A stretch of 11,975 bases of DNA, from contig DCVH01000014.1 of the NCBI GenBank assembly GCA_002327335.1, positions 1 through 11,975 of the forward strand. Direction: 5' to 3'. Below are positions 1-5,929 of this stretch, one piece after another (the stretch's first letter is position 1; each line of letters opens with the position of its first letter). This stretch comes from Patescibacteria group bacterium UBA2193 (GTDB lineage: Bacteria; Patescibacteriota; Minisyncoccia; Moranbacterales; DUUL01). The translations under genes were made by a program, and so were the position numbers. The notes below the pieces were generated by a model. That model was not told where the DNA came from and did not search any database. It was given only the letters and a program-made list of their open reading frames with translations.

Positions 1-578
1 ACTGCAACGTCATTGATTACAAAATAATTGTCTTTTTTGATATTATTCAAAATTTCACCATGTCCTATTTTTACCGATACTTCACTTCCATCCTTTCTCA
101 TGTTGCAAACACTTTCGTGCAAGATTCTTTCGCTCTCCAAGTCAATTATTTTTAAGACTGAGAAATGACTTTTTGTGATACTGCATGCCAAACTCAGAAT
201 TTCGCTATAAGCTTTTTTCAAATCGTTTTTTGTCTTGGGCATTTCCATTTTCTCCAATAAATCTTTGATCATGGAAAACTGGACATTCACCTTGCCAAGA
301 TATTGGAAAGCTTCCAATAACTCCTTCTCTTTCTTTTTTAATTTGAAATCAAGCAAAATTGCCTCTTCTTCTCTTTTTTGCACCAAAAAATCATAGTGTC
401 GGAAAAGATAGATTAACGCAACAAGGCCGATTGCAATGAAAAATGACTCGGTAATCTCTTCTGAAAACCAACTGGTATTTTTTTGAATAAAGAAAGGGAT
501 TGAAAGAATGAAAATAAAAAGTATCGAGAAATTTAGACCAAGAACAAATTTTATTTTTTGAAGCGGATTAAAATTCAT
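1..578 (-). CDS. Membrane-anchored GAF-like sensor protein, partial (3' end beyond left edge)
   Basis: The frame is open from an ATG at 578 to the left edge, giving 192 residues with no stop. It has two hydrophobic helices (residues ~11-31 and ~44-60) separated by a short loop. A charged, Lys/Glu-rich, probably coiled-coil stretch follows (~62-112), then the beginning of a soluble domain (~118 onward) with the feel of a GAF domain ('LACSITKSHFSVLKIID', then 'VSVKIGHGEILNNI' and 'NYFVINDVA'). That pattern is usual for the sensory half of a signalling protein such as a histidine kinase, GGDEF protein or phosphatase. The output domain lies outside the window, so the activity cannot be named. It starts 50 bp after trhP on the same strand but probably has its own promoter at 617-645. 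The membrane topology is plain; the GAF assignment is tentative. Confidence 0.7.
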   Translation of the reverse strand, partial: MNFNPLQKIKFVLGLNFSILFIFILSIPFFIQKNTSWFSEEITESFFIAIGLVALIYLFRHYDFLVQKREEEAILLDFKLKKKEKELLEAFQYLGKVNVQFSMIKDLLEKMEMPKTKNDLKKAYSEILSLACSITKSHFSVLKIIDLESERILHESVCNMRKDGSEVSVKIGHGEILNNIKKDNYFVINDVA

Positions 579-616
579 TTCAGCAAACTTTAAATATAAT
601 TATTTAGCTTAGGTAG

Positions 617-645
617 ATTATAGCACGATTAATCCTTTTTTACCA
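617..645 (-). promoter_or_regulatory. Putative extended -10 promoter for the GAF-like sensor gene
   Basis: Read on the minus strand, a perfect TATAAT (617-622) is preceded by TGC, giving the extended -10 TGCTATAAT. The hexamer at the -35 position with a 17-bp spacer (640-645, TGGTAA) is poor. The element sits right behind the trhP stop codon and would start transcription near 610, about 30 nt before the ATG at 578. It suggests that the sensor gene is transcribed separately from trhP, or additionally to it. Confidence 0.45.
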
Positions 646-1918
646 CCTTTCTCATCAAAAACAGCCCGTCAATTTTTTTATCGAATTCCACCTCATAAAC
701 TCTTTCCATTCCGCCATGTGCTGAATCTTTCTCTCCTTCTTCGGGTAAATTAATCTTCAAAATCTTCGCAAAAATATTTTTTTCGGGAGAAATAATCTCC
801 ACTTCTTCATTAAGATTGAAAAAATTATGAGCAAAAACATTTCTCTTCTTGTTTTCTTCTTGATCCCAAGAAATTCCTATAAATAAATCACTTGCCTCAA
901 GAGAAGCTTTGTCAAAAAGATGTGGCGGTTCATCTCCAAGCAAGAATCCGGTCCAATAACCTCGGTTAGACAATTTATCAAGTTCCAGCTTCTGTTCTCT
1001 GATGATTTTTTTAATTTCATTTTTGCTTCCATCTTCAATGATTGCATCAAGAACTTTTCGATAGGCCCGGGTTGCAATGGCGACATAATAGACGCTTTTT
1101 GCTCGACCTTCAATCTTGAAACTATCCACGCCAGCTTCCACCAATGCTTCCAGATGTTCAATCAAATTCAAGTCATAGCTATTGAAAAAATATGTTCCAT
1201 TTTGATCTTCTTCGACGTCCATTTCAAATCTATTTTGATCATCAACTACTCTCAAGTGACCTCCCCTTTCAAAAGTTTTTTGATTTTCGATATGATATTT
1301 CCATCTGCAAGGCTGGGCACAATCTCCAAGATTGGCGCTCCGATTTGTCATCCATTTTGAAAGAATGCATCGCCCGCTATAGGACATGCACATCGCACCA
1401 TGTACAAAATATTCCAGCTCCAATTCTGGGATTTTTTCTTTAATTTCCCTTATTTCATCCAGCCCCACTTCGCGTGCCAAAATCACCCTTCTGATTCCCT
1501 GCTCAAACCAAAATTGTGCCGCTTCAAAATTTGTGACATTCGCCTGGGTCGAAAGATGAATTTCCATTTCAGGAATTTCTCTTTTAACAACATTCAGAAT
1601 TCCCGGGTCAGAAATAATCAACGCGTCCGGTTTTATTTTTTTAACAAAATCTAATTGTTTTGATAATTTTTCCAGGTGAGAATTATGCGCATAGATATTA
1701 AAAGTCATGTAGAATTTTTTGTTTTTTTCTCGACAATATTTCGCCGCCTCTTCAATTGCTTGACTGTCAAACTTGTTGATTCTTGCTCTTAAAGAAAAAT
1801 CAGGCAAACCAAAATAGACCGCATCTGCTCCAAATGCAAAAGCTATTTTCATTTTTTCCAAATCTCCCGCCGGTGCCAACAGTTCAATCGGGTTACCTTT
1901 TTTAATATTATTTTTCAT
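629..1918 (-). CDS. trhP: TrhP-type U32 family protein, tRNA uridine 5-hydroxylation
   Basis: This 429-residue U32-family protein has the length and the sequence landmarks of E. coli YegQ/TrhP. N-terminal 'ELLAPAGDLEKMKIAFAFGADAVYFG' opens the barrel. 'EIHLSTQANVTN' (119-130) and 'RVILAREVGLDEI' follow. The U32 signature E-Y-F-V-H-G-A-M-C-M-S-Y-S-G-R-C-I-L-S spans 169-187. Cysteines C177, C184, C200 and C204 fit the Fe-S ligand region of this group, although ligand identity is inferred. 'DSFKIEGRAKSVYYVA' and 'NRGYWTGFL' precede a C-terminal beta domain ending 'LFLMRK'. In E. coli, TrhP makes 5-hydroxyuridine at tRNA position 34 in a prephenate-dependent way. The resemblance is closer to TrhP than to RlhA (rRNA) or UbiU/UbiV (ubiquinone). 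An in-frame TAG two codons upstream fixes the ATG start. An AGGAGG at 1941-1946 lies 22 nt before it, too far for an ordinary ribosome binding site. It follows the half-MFS gene by 61 bp. Confidence 0.9.
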   Translation of the reverse strand: MKNNIKKGNPIELLAPAGDLEKMKIAFAFGADAVYFGLPDFSLRARINKFDSQAIEEAAKYCREKNKKFYMTFNIYAHNSHLEKLSKQLDFVKKIKPDALIISDPGILNVVKREIPEMEIHLSTQANVTNFEAAQFWFEQGIRRVILAREVGLDEIREIKEKIPELELEYFVHGAMCMSYSGRCILSKWMTNRSANLGDCAQPCRWKYHIENQKTFERGGHLRVVDDQNRFEMDVEEDQNGTYFFNSYDLNLIEHLEALVEAGVDSFKIEGRAKSVYYVAIATRAYRKVLDAIIEDGSKNEIKKIIREQKLELDKLSNRGYWTGFLLGDEPPHLFDKASLEASDLFIGISWDQEENKKRNVFAHNFFNLNEEVEIISPEKNIFAKILKINLPEEGEKDSAHGGMERVYEVEFDKKIDGLFLMRKVVKKD

Positions 1919-1979
1919 TGTCTAGTCTTACGATTTTAAACCTCCTCTCCCCCAACAAGCCTTCTCCCGCCAATAATAA

Positions 1980-2594
1980 TCAACAATCAGATTTTCTTTT
2001 TTTAATAAAAATAATAATTCCACCCCAAACACCTCCCAACATCACCCAAACGCCCAGAACGATAATAACTATATTAAAATATTCATTTCCTCGACCAGCG
2101 ACCAATCCTCCAAACAGACTGAGAAGAGCCGTTGCAACCCCCATGGCAGTTTCATAAATTCCATAGCTCAACCCCCTTGTTCCCTTGCTCAAGTTTTCCG
2201 CAAAAAGTTTTCTCCATGCGATCAAGTTCATAGACGCACCAATTCCAAGAAGTGCTTGGAGAAAATAGAAGGTTGTCTCCTTTTCAATCATTGGATAGAA
2301 AATGAAGGCGGTTCCCATCAAAACACATCCCAAAAATAACACAAAAATATCATCATGATCCCTTGCAATTTTGTCCAACAAAACCCCCAGAGGGATTTGA
2401 ATCACGGAGCGAAATAAAAGATAAATCGCCATTCCGATTCCAACAATTCGCACTGTGTCTCCTCCAATTTTTTCAGAAAGATAGATTCCCATCAGAACTG
2501 ACATCACCGTGAAACCTCCCCAAGTAAAAATGTCAGAAAGAGTGAGAAGTGAAATAATTTTATTGACTCGAAAAATTTGATGCTTGTGGCTCAT
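1980..2594 (-). CDS. Half-length (six-helix) MFS-type transporter
   Basis: The 204-residue protein is almost entirely membrane helices. About six segments can be drawn: starting near 'ISLLTLSDIFTWGGF', 'GIGMAIYLLFRSVIQIPLG', 'FVLFLGCVLMGTAFIFYP', 'FYFLQALLGIGASMNLIAW', 'YETAMGVATALLSLFGGLVAG' and 'IVIIVLGVWVMLGGVWGG'. After helix 2 the loop 'GVLLDKIARDHDD' resembles MFS motif A (G-x3-D-x2-x-R). A normal MFS carrier has twelve helices and about 400 residues, so this is one half. Only 61 bp follow before trhP, so no second half is encoded next to it and no frameshift is evident. It could work as a homodimer. The substrate is unknown. The ATG at 2594 is preferred; a longer frame begins at a TTG (2630) inside the upstream HAD gene. 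The gap to the HAD stop is 5 bp, so the two are probably co-transcribed. Confidence 0.75.
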   Translation of the reverse strand: MSHKHQIFRVNKIISLLTLSDIFTWGGFTVMSVLMGIYLSEKIGGDTVRIVGIGMAIYLLFRSVIQIPLGVLLDKIARDHDDIFVLFLGCVLMGTAFIFYPMIEKETTFYFLQALLGIGASMNLIAWRKLFAENLSKGTRGLSYGIYETAMGVATALLSLFGGLVAGRGNEYFNIVIIVLGVWVMLGGVWGGIIIFIKKRKSDC

Positions 2595-2599
2595 TTTTT

Positions 2600-3187
2600 T
2601 TAAATTAATTTTTGTATAACGTCTTCCCAAGAATTCACTCTGGTAATTTCTGAATATTCCTGTTCGTCAAAATGCTGATTATGCGGTTGATCAAACAGAA
2701 AAGAAGAAACATCGACAGAAGCACACTCCAAGCAATACCGAGGCAAATCATCTATTAACAATTTTATTCCATTTTCAATACACAATTCTCCTTTATCCTT
2801 TTTCCCTTCATGAAAAATGTGAGCATCGGTTATTAACAAATCAGAAAAAACACCAAAAAATTTTTCTTCCAACCATTTTTTTGTCACGTCTGCCACACTA
2901 GCGGGCCGACCAGTCAAAGCAACCAGCTTGAATTTTTCCCCTAGTTTTTCAACCGCCGGCTGAGAACCTTCGACTGTTTCAAGATTTTTTGTTTTGTCAC
3001 TTTCAACAAATTCCATTATTCTTCGAATTCCTTCTTCTCTTGATAAATTGGAACGATCCATCCATTCGCTTCCATAAAGCAAATTTTTGATCGGCTCTAG
3101 ATCAAGGTTGTATTTTTTCTTTTGAAATTCAATAAAGGCACCCGAAAAGTCCGCCAAGACATCATCCACATCAATCGCAATTTTCAT
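2600..3187 (-). CDS. HAD-superfamily phosphatase, NT5C-like 5'(3')-deoxyribonucleotidase
   Basis: The 195-residue protein carries all four HAD motifs. Motif I is 'IDVDDVLADF' (nucleophile D6, acid D8). Motif II is 'VALTGRP' (T92). Motif III is the lysine of 'KKDKGELC' (about K132). Motif IV is 'IKLLIDDLPRYC' (D146, D147). The helical cap between motifs I and II (~15-80) and the total length fit the NT5C/5'-nucleotidase (deoxy) group, which dephosphorylates nucleoside monophosphates in the cytoplasm. The exact substrate cannot be read from the sequence. It is the first gene of a minus-strand run with the half-MFS gene and trhP, and a candidate promoter lies at 3248-3276. The ATG at 3187 gives the usual MKIAIDVDD start. 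No Shine-Dalgarno sequence is visible; the leader is A/T-rich. Confidence 0.8.
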   Translation of the reverse strand: MKIAIDVDDVLADFSGAFIEFQKKKYNLDLEPIKNLLYGSEWMDRSNLSREEGIRRIMEFVESDKTKNLETVEGSQPAVEKLGEKFKLVALTGRPASVADVTKKWLEEKFFGVFSDLLITDAHIFHEGKKDKGELCIENGIKLLIDDLPRYCLECASVDVSSFLFDQPHNQHFDEQEYSEITRVNSWEDVIQKLI

Positions 3188-3247
3188 TATTTTAAAAAAT
3201 AAATTTTAAAAACCTTCTTCTCTTTCTTCGCAACTAAGCACATTTTC

Positions 3248-3276
3248 AGTCTAACTTTAATTGACAATATTTTCAA
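3248..3276 (-). promoter_or_regulatory. Putative promoter for the HAD / half-MFS / trhP operon
   Basis: On the minus strand TTGAAA (3271-3276, five of six matches to TTGACA) is followed after exactly 17 bp by TAGACT (3248-3253, four of six matches to TATAAT). Transcription would begin near 3241, leaving a leader of roughly 54 nt before the ATG at 3187. The site depends on consensus matching only, in an AT-rich region. Confidence 0.35.
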
Positions 3277-3329
3277 GCCAATGCAAGATATAATTAGTAT
3301 TTCAGACTTATCAAATATTTTAGAACTTA

Positions 3330-3449
3330 CGCGTTTCAAATAATATAGTGCACCCCCCAAGAAATATTTTTTCGCAGCTGCCGTGTGAAACGAAAGGCCG
3401 GAGAAAAAATGTTTCTTGGGGAAAATAATATGATTTTTATTCAAACGCG
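3330..3449. repeat. Nested inverted repeat / long imperfect hairpin of about 120 nt
   Basis: Two concentric inverted repeats lie in the divergent gap of 295 bp between the HAD gene and ychF. The inner arms are CCCCAAGAAATATTTTTTC (3355-3373) and GAAAAAATGTTTCTTGGGG (3403-3421), separated by 29 nt. They pair over 19 bp with one exception, which is a G-U wobble if the plus strand is transcribed and an A-C mismatch if the minus strand is. The outer arms are CGCGTTT (3330-3336) and AAACGCG (3443-3449). AATAA (3339-3343) and TTATT (3437-3441) extend the outer stem, leaving an internal bubble of 11 and 15 nt. No T-run follows the inner stem on either strand, so it is not an ordinary terminator. It could be a structured RNA or 5' leader, a palindromic mobile repeat or a DNA regulatory structure. 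I see no other copy in this window. Confidence 0.75.
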
Positions 3450-3482
3450 GAAATTCTGTATTTAACAAATTAATAAACCAAA

Positions 3483-4541
3483 TTGAAAATAGGAATCGTT
3501 GGGCTTCCAAATGTCGGTAAATCCACACTTTTTAAAGCTCTCACAAAAATTCAAGTCGATATCAATAATTATCCATTTTGCACCATTGAACCAAACATCG
3601 GAATCGTTGAGGTCCCAGACAAAAGAGTTGACCAACTCACTGAGCTTTCAAAGTCAAAAAAAACAGTTTTTGCCACGATTGAATTTGTTGACATCGCTGG
3701 CCTCGTCAAAGGTGCCTCCGAAGGACAAGGGCTTGGAAACAAATTTCTTTCTCACATTCGAGAAGTTGATGCAATTGTTCAAGTAGTCCGGATCTTTGAA
3801 GATAGCAACATCACCCATGTTCATGAAACCATTGATCCAAAAAGAGACGTGGAAATCATCAACACCGAATTGATTCTAGCCGATATCGACACCGTGAGCA
3901 AGCGTGTTGCCAAGCTTCAAAAAGAAGCGAAGTCCAACGACAAAGAAGCTCAAGAAAAATTGGAAATAATCAATAATCTCAAAAAAATTCTAGATGAAAA
4001 TAATCTAGAAAAAATTTCTGATTTTATTTTAAGTCTTGGAGAAAAATTCGAACTCATCGAAGACCTTCATTTGCTATCTTTCAAACCAATTCTCTATGTT
4101 TTTAATACTGCTAATCCCAAAAAGGTTGAGGAGGATTTGAAAAAATATAATTTAGATATCAAAAACTATCTCGCCTTGGATATAAAAACAGAAGAAGATC
4201 TCCTGGAACTTTCCGATGAAGACAAGCAGGAACTCGAGCTGAAATCAGAGCTTTCCGAATTAATCAAAAAAAGCTATTCGATGCTTGGGCTGATAACATT
4301 TCTAACCACCGGAGAACAAGAAACACGTGCCTGGACAATCCCGGAAAATTCCACTGCTCCAAGAGCCGGGCGAGCCATCCACGGAGATTTTGAAAAAAAA
4401 TTCATTTGTGCTGAAATCATTAGCTATGAAAAATACATTGAAACCGGCACTCGCGCCAAAGCTCGCGAACTTGGTTTTGCCAGAACCGAAGGACGACAAT
4501 ACATCATTAAAGATGGAGACGTAATTGAATTCAAAATCTAA
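3483..4541 (+). CDS. ychF: Ribosome-associated nucleotidase YchF (OBG family, Ola1-like)
   Basis: The 352-residue protein matches YchF throughout. The P-loop is 'GLPNVGKST' (7-15), switch I region 'NNYPFCTIEPN' (28-38) and the G3 motif 'DIAGLVKGAS' (70-79). The histidine of 'NITHV' (H112) corresponds to the histidine implicated in E. coli YchF ATP hydrolysis. A charged helical region sits at ~130-175 and a C-terminal TGS domain ends 'GDVIEFKI'. YchF binds ribosomes and hydrolyses ATP, and is linked to translation and stress responses. One deviation stands out: the G4 motif, NxxE in the family and used to select ATP, reads N208-T-A-N211 here. The start is TTG at 3483. The frame has a TAA at 3474-3476 and no ATG or GTG between, so TTG is the only usable start before the P-loop. 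No Shine-Dalgarno sequence is visible. The gene stands alone and ends at the hairpin at 4560-4591. Confidence 0.97.
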   Translation: MKIGIVGLPNVGKSTLFKALTKIQVDINNYPFCTIEPNIGIVEVPDKRVDQLTELSKSKKTVFATIEFVDIAGLVKGASEGQGLGNKFLSHIREVDAIVQVVRIFEDSNITHVHETIDPKRDVEIINTELILADIDTVSKRVAKLQKEAKSNDKEAQEKLEIINNLKKILDENNLEKISDFILSLGEKFELIEDLHLLSFKPILYVFNTANPKKVEEDLKKYNLDIKNYLALDIKTEEDLLELSDEDKQELELKSELSELIKKSYSMLGLITFLTTGEQETRAWTIPENSTAPRAGRAIHGDFEKKFICAEIISYEKYIETGTRAKARELGFARTEGRQYIIKDGDVIEFKI

Positions 4542-4559
4542 CACCTTAAAAATTGAGAT

Positions 4560-4591
4560 AAAAAAGATAGCTTTTTGTGCTATCTTTTTTT
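4560..4591. terminator. Bidirectional intrinsic terminator between ychF and the GIY-YIG gene
   Basis: AAAAAAGATAGC (4560-4571) and GCTATCTTTTTT (4579-4590) form a perfect 12-bp stem around a 7-nt loop. The stem runs into T on the plus strand (to 4591) and into T on the minus strand too, because its other arm begins with six A. It can therefore stop both ychF and the converging GIY-YIG gene. The TAG stop of the GIY-YIG gene (4580-4582) lies inside the stem. Confidence 0.85.
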
Positions 4592-4828
4592 GTTCAACAT
4601 TTTCGCCTTATCACCTCTTTTCATTTTTTTAATTCGCCATTCTTCCCTGGAAGCATCTGACCGATCCTTGAACTTTTTGGAGTAAACCAGTTTTACCGGA
4701 CGTCTGCCTCTTGTATATTTTGCTCCAAGATTAGAAAAATTGTGCTCTTCAATTCGTTGATTGAGATCTTTTGCAATTCCCGTATAGAAAGTATCGTCGG
4801 AACATTTTAAAATATAGACATGCCACAT
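4580..4828 (-). CDS. Small GIY-YIG endonuclease-like protein (UPF0213/YhbQ type)
   Basis: The 82-residue single-domain GIY-YIG protein shows the typical opening 'MWHVYILKCSDDTFYTGIAKDL', abbreviated here as VYIL (GIY strand) and YTGI (YIG strand). 'NQRIEEHN' supplies the conserved arginine and histidine. 'GAKYTRGRRPVKLVY' is the family hallmark and 'SREEWRIKKM' holds the probable metal-binding glutamate. Proteins of this group are stand-alone nuclease domains of uncertain cellular role; related domains occur in UvrC and SLX1. I chose the ATG at 4828 because family members start MW-x-VYIL. A TTG at 4846 would add six residues. It lies 42 bp behind the exonuclease gene and is probably co-transcribed with it. 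The stop codon sits within the shared terminator. Confidence 0.9.
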   Translation of the reverse strand: MWHVYILKCSDDTFYTGIAKDLNQRIEEHNFSNLGAKYTRGRRPVKLVYSKKFKDRSDASREEWRIKKMKRGDKAKMLNKKR

Positions 4829-4870
4829 TAAAAATTTATTTAACAATAACCCGCAACAGAAAAAGGAGGT

Positions 4871-5605
4871 TTAGATAGATTCTAGATAATATTCAAGGGT
4901 ATAAATCCAATCCTCGTCATTTTCTCCGTTTTGGTTTTTGGCTTTTATTTTTTCATCCAAAAGCCACTTCAAATATCCGGCATCATTTTTTGCGATGTCA
5001 GCCACCCTTCTCCCTTTGTATTTCCCAAAATTAATCTTCTTAATAAGAACCGGCAACGCAGAAACTTCTAACATTTTGTCCAAAACTTTTTCTTCGTTTT
5101 TCATATCCCGAAGCATCTCTTCAAAAAAATGTTCAAAAAGTTTTTCCAAAACCCGAACATCTCCAAGCGCGTCGTGAGCCGTTGCATTTTCAACTTCCAA
5201 GTCAAAATAATATCTCAGATATTGCAAATTATATTTAGGCAAGTCTCCTTTCTTATCAAGATATTGAACAATTTTCAAAGTATCAATCATTTTGTTAACC
5301 ACCACGCCCTCCCTCGCCAACATTTCCGCATCAAATTGAGCGTTGTGCGCCACCAAAATATTATCCCTATTAAAAATATCGCTCAATTCTTTTTGCATCT
5401 CGGAATCAATGAATGGTTCCTTGTCATCCACCATCTTATTGGTAATGTGAGAAACCGCCATCGCTTCGATTTGAATCAGGACCGGAGGTTTGAAAAGCGC
5501 CTCATTTTCCTTTTCTTCAAATTTATATGCCACCTGACACAATCGATCACCCGGGCCAGCTCCCGTCGTTTCCGTATCCAAAAAAACCAAATTTTCTTTT
5601 TTCAT
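4871..5605 (-). CDS. DEDDh 3'-5' exonuclease, ExoX/DnaQ-like, with ExoX-type C-terminal domain
   Basis: The 244-residue protein has an N-terminal DnaQ-fold exonuclease. Motif ExoI is 'FLDTETTG' (D10, E12), ExoII 'LVAHNAQFDAEML' (D92) and ExoIII 'TAHDALGDVRVL' (H144, D149), so all DEDDh metal ligands are present. After a helical linker (~165-185) comes 'INFGKYKGRRVADIA', followed by 'YLKWLL' (~190-216). This is the small C-terminal module found in exonuclease X-like proteins. The expected activity is 3'-5' digestion of DNA (or RNA) ends in repair or turnover. Polymerase proofreading is less likely because nothing beside it encodes a polymerase, but it cannot be excluded. The start ATG at 5605 places the first motif at residue 8, as usual. 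A promoter of good quality lies at 5631-5659, and the GIY-YIG gene follows. Confidence 0.88.
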   Translation of the reverse strand: MKKENLVFLDTETTGAGPGDRLCQVAYKFEEKENEALFKPPVLIQIEAMAVSHITNKMVDDKEPFIDSEMQKELSDIFNRDNILVAHNAQFDAEMLAREGVVVNKMIDTLKIVQYLDKKGDLPKYNLQYLRYYFDLEVENATAHDALGDVRVLEKLFEHFFEEMLRDMKNEEKVLDKMLEVSALPVLIKKINFGKYKGRRVADIAKNDAGYLKWLLDEKIKAKNQNGENDEDWIYTLEYYLESI

Positions 5606-5630
5606 GTTTTTATTTATTTATGATAAACAA

Positions 5631-5659
5631 ACAATACCACCTTTGACTTCTTTTTTCAA
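5631..5659 (-). promoter_or_regulatory. Putative extended -10 promoter for the exonuclease / GIY-YIG pair
   Basis: On the minus strand TTGAAA (5654-5659) is followed after 17 bp by TATTGT (5631-5636). The -10 box is preceded by TGG, so it is an extended -10 (TGn). Transcription would start about 20 nt before the ATG at 5605. It lies just behind the tRNA terminator, which supports a new transcription unit here. Confidence 0.55.
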
Positions 5660-5667
5660 ATATAATC

Positions 5668-5692
5668 AAAAAACCGCCCAACAAGCAGTTTT
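5668..5692 (-). terminator. Intrinsic terminator of the tRNA-Arg gene
   Basis: On the minus strand AAAACTGC and GCGGTTTT form an 8-bp stem with one G-U pair around the loop TTGTTGG (5670-5692). It continues directly into a run of six T (5668-5673). It begins 25 nt downstream of the tRNA 3' end. Confidence 0.75.
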
Positions 5693-5717
5693 CTGTGAAA
5701 TATTTATTTTTTCAATG

Positions 5718-5791
5718 TGTCCCGGGCAGGATTCGAACCTGCGACCTACGGCTTAGAAGGCTGTTGCTCTATCCAACTGAGCTACCGGGAC
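5718..5791 (-). tRNA. tRNA-Arg, anticodon UCU (reads AGA)
   Basis: The 74-nt sequence folds as a cloverleaf. The acceptor arms GTCCCGG / CCGGGAC pair fully and are followed by discriminator A. The D stem is GCTC / GAGC with loop AGTTGGATA. The T arm is GCAGG-TTCGAAT-CCTGC. The anticodon loop CTTCTAA places TCT at 34-36. The anticodon stem ACAGC / GCCGT contains an A-C mismatch at 29-41. CCA is not encoded: the DNA after the discriminator reads CAT, so the 3' end must be added by a CCA-adding enzyme. A TATAAT-like box (5795-5800) lies only 3 bp upstream, too close to be its -10; a weak TTGCAA/TATTTA pair further upstream is possible. Confidence 0.97.
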
Positions 5792-5929
5792 GTGATTATA
5801 AATTGTATAAATACTTGAACTTAACTGACTTTGCAATCCGCCACATGCAACAAAGACAATATGAATGATGAGATAAAATTCAAAAACACTCTAAAAAACT
5901 TAGCAAGAATAAATCAAATAGTCAAAGGT

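Noticed and set aside
920..1360. Plus-strand open frame of 146 codons opposite trhP
   Set aside because: It is a shadow of the well-supported trhP gene, with no family resemblance.
2595..2630. Longer N-terminus for the half-MFS gene
   Set aside because: The extension begins at a TTG within the HAD gene and adds a polar segment. The ATG at 2594, 5 bp after the HAD stop, is simpler.
3261..3294. TTGACA (3261-3266) and TATAAT (3289-3294) on the plus strand as a promoter for the hairpin and ychF
   Set aside because: Both boxes are perfect, but the spacer is 22 bp, too long for a normal sigma-70 promoter, and no alternative -35 fits the TATAAT.
3187..3528. Open frame of 113 codons on the minus strand filling the gap before the HAD gene, its TAA overlapping the HAD ATG
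   Set aside because: It runs antisense into the ychF start and P-loop region, covers the inverted repeat, has no ribosome binding site and no recognisable domain. A short internal version (about 18 residues from 3243) could be a leader peptide, but nothing supports it.
4864..4869. AGGAGG on the plus strand behind the exonuclease gene
   Set aside because: No start codon follows at a suitable distance on that strand, and both flanking genes are on the other strand.
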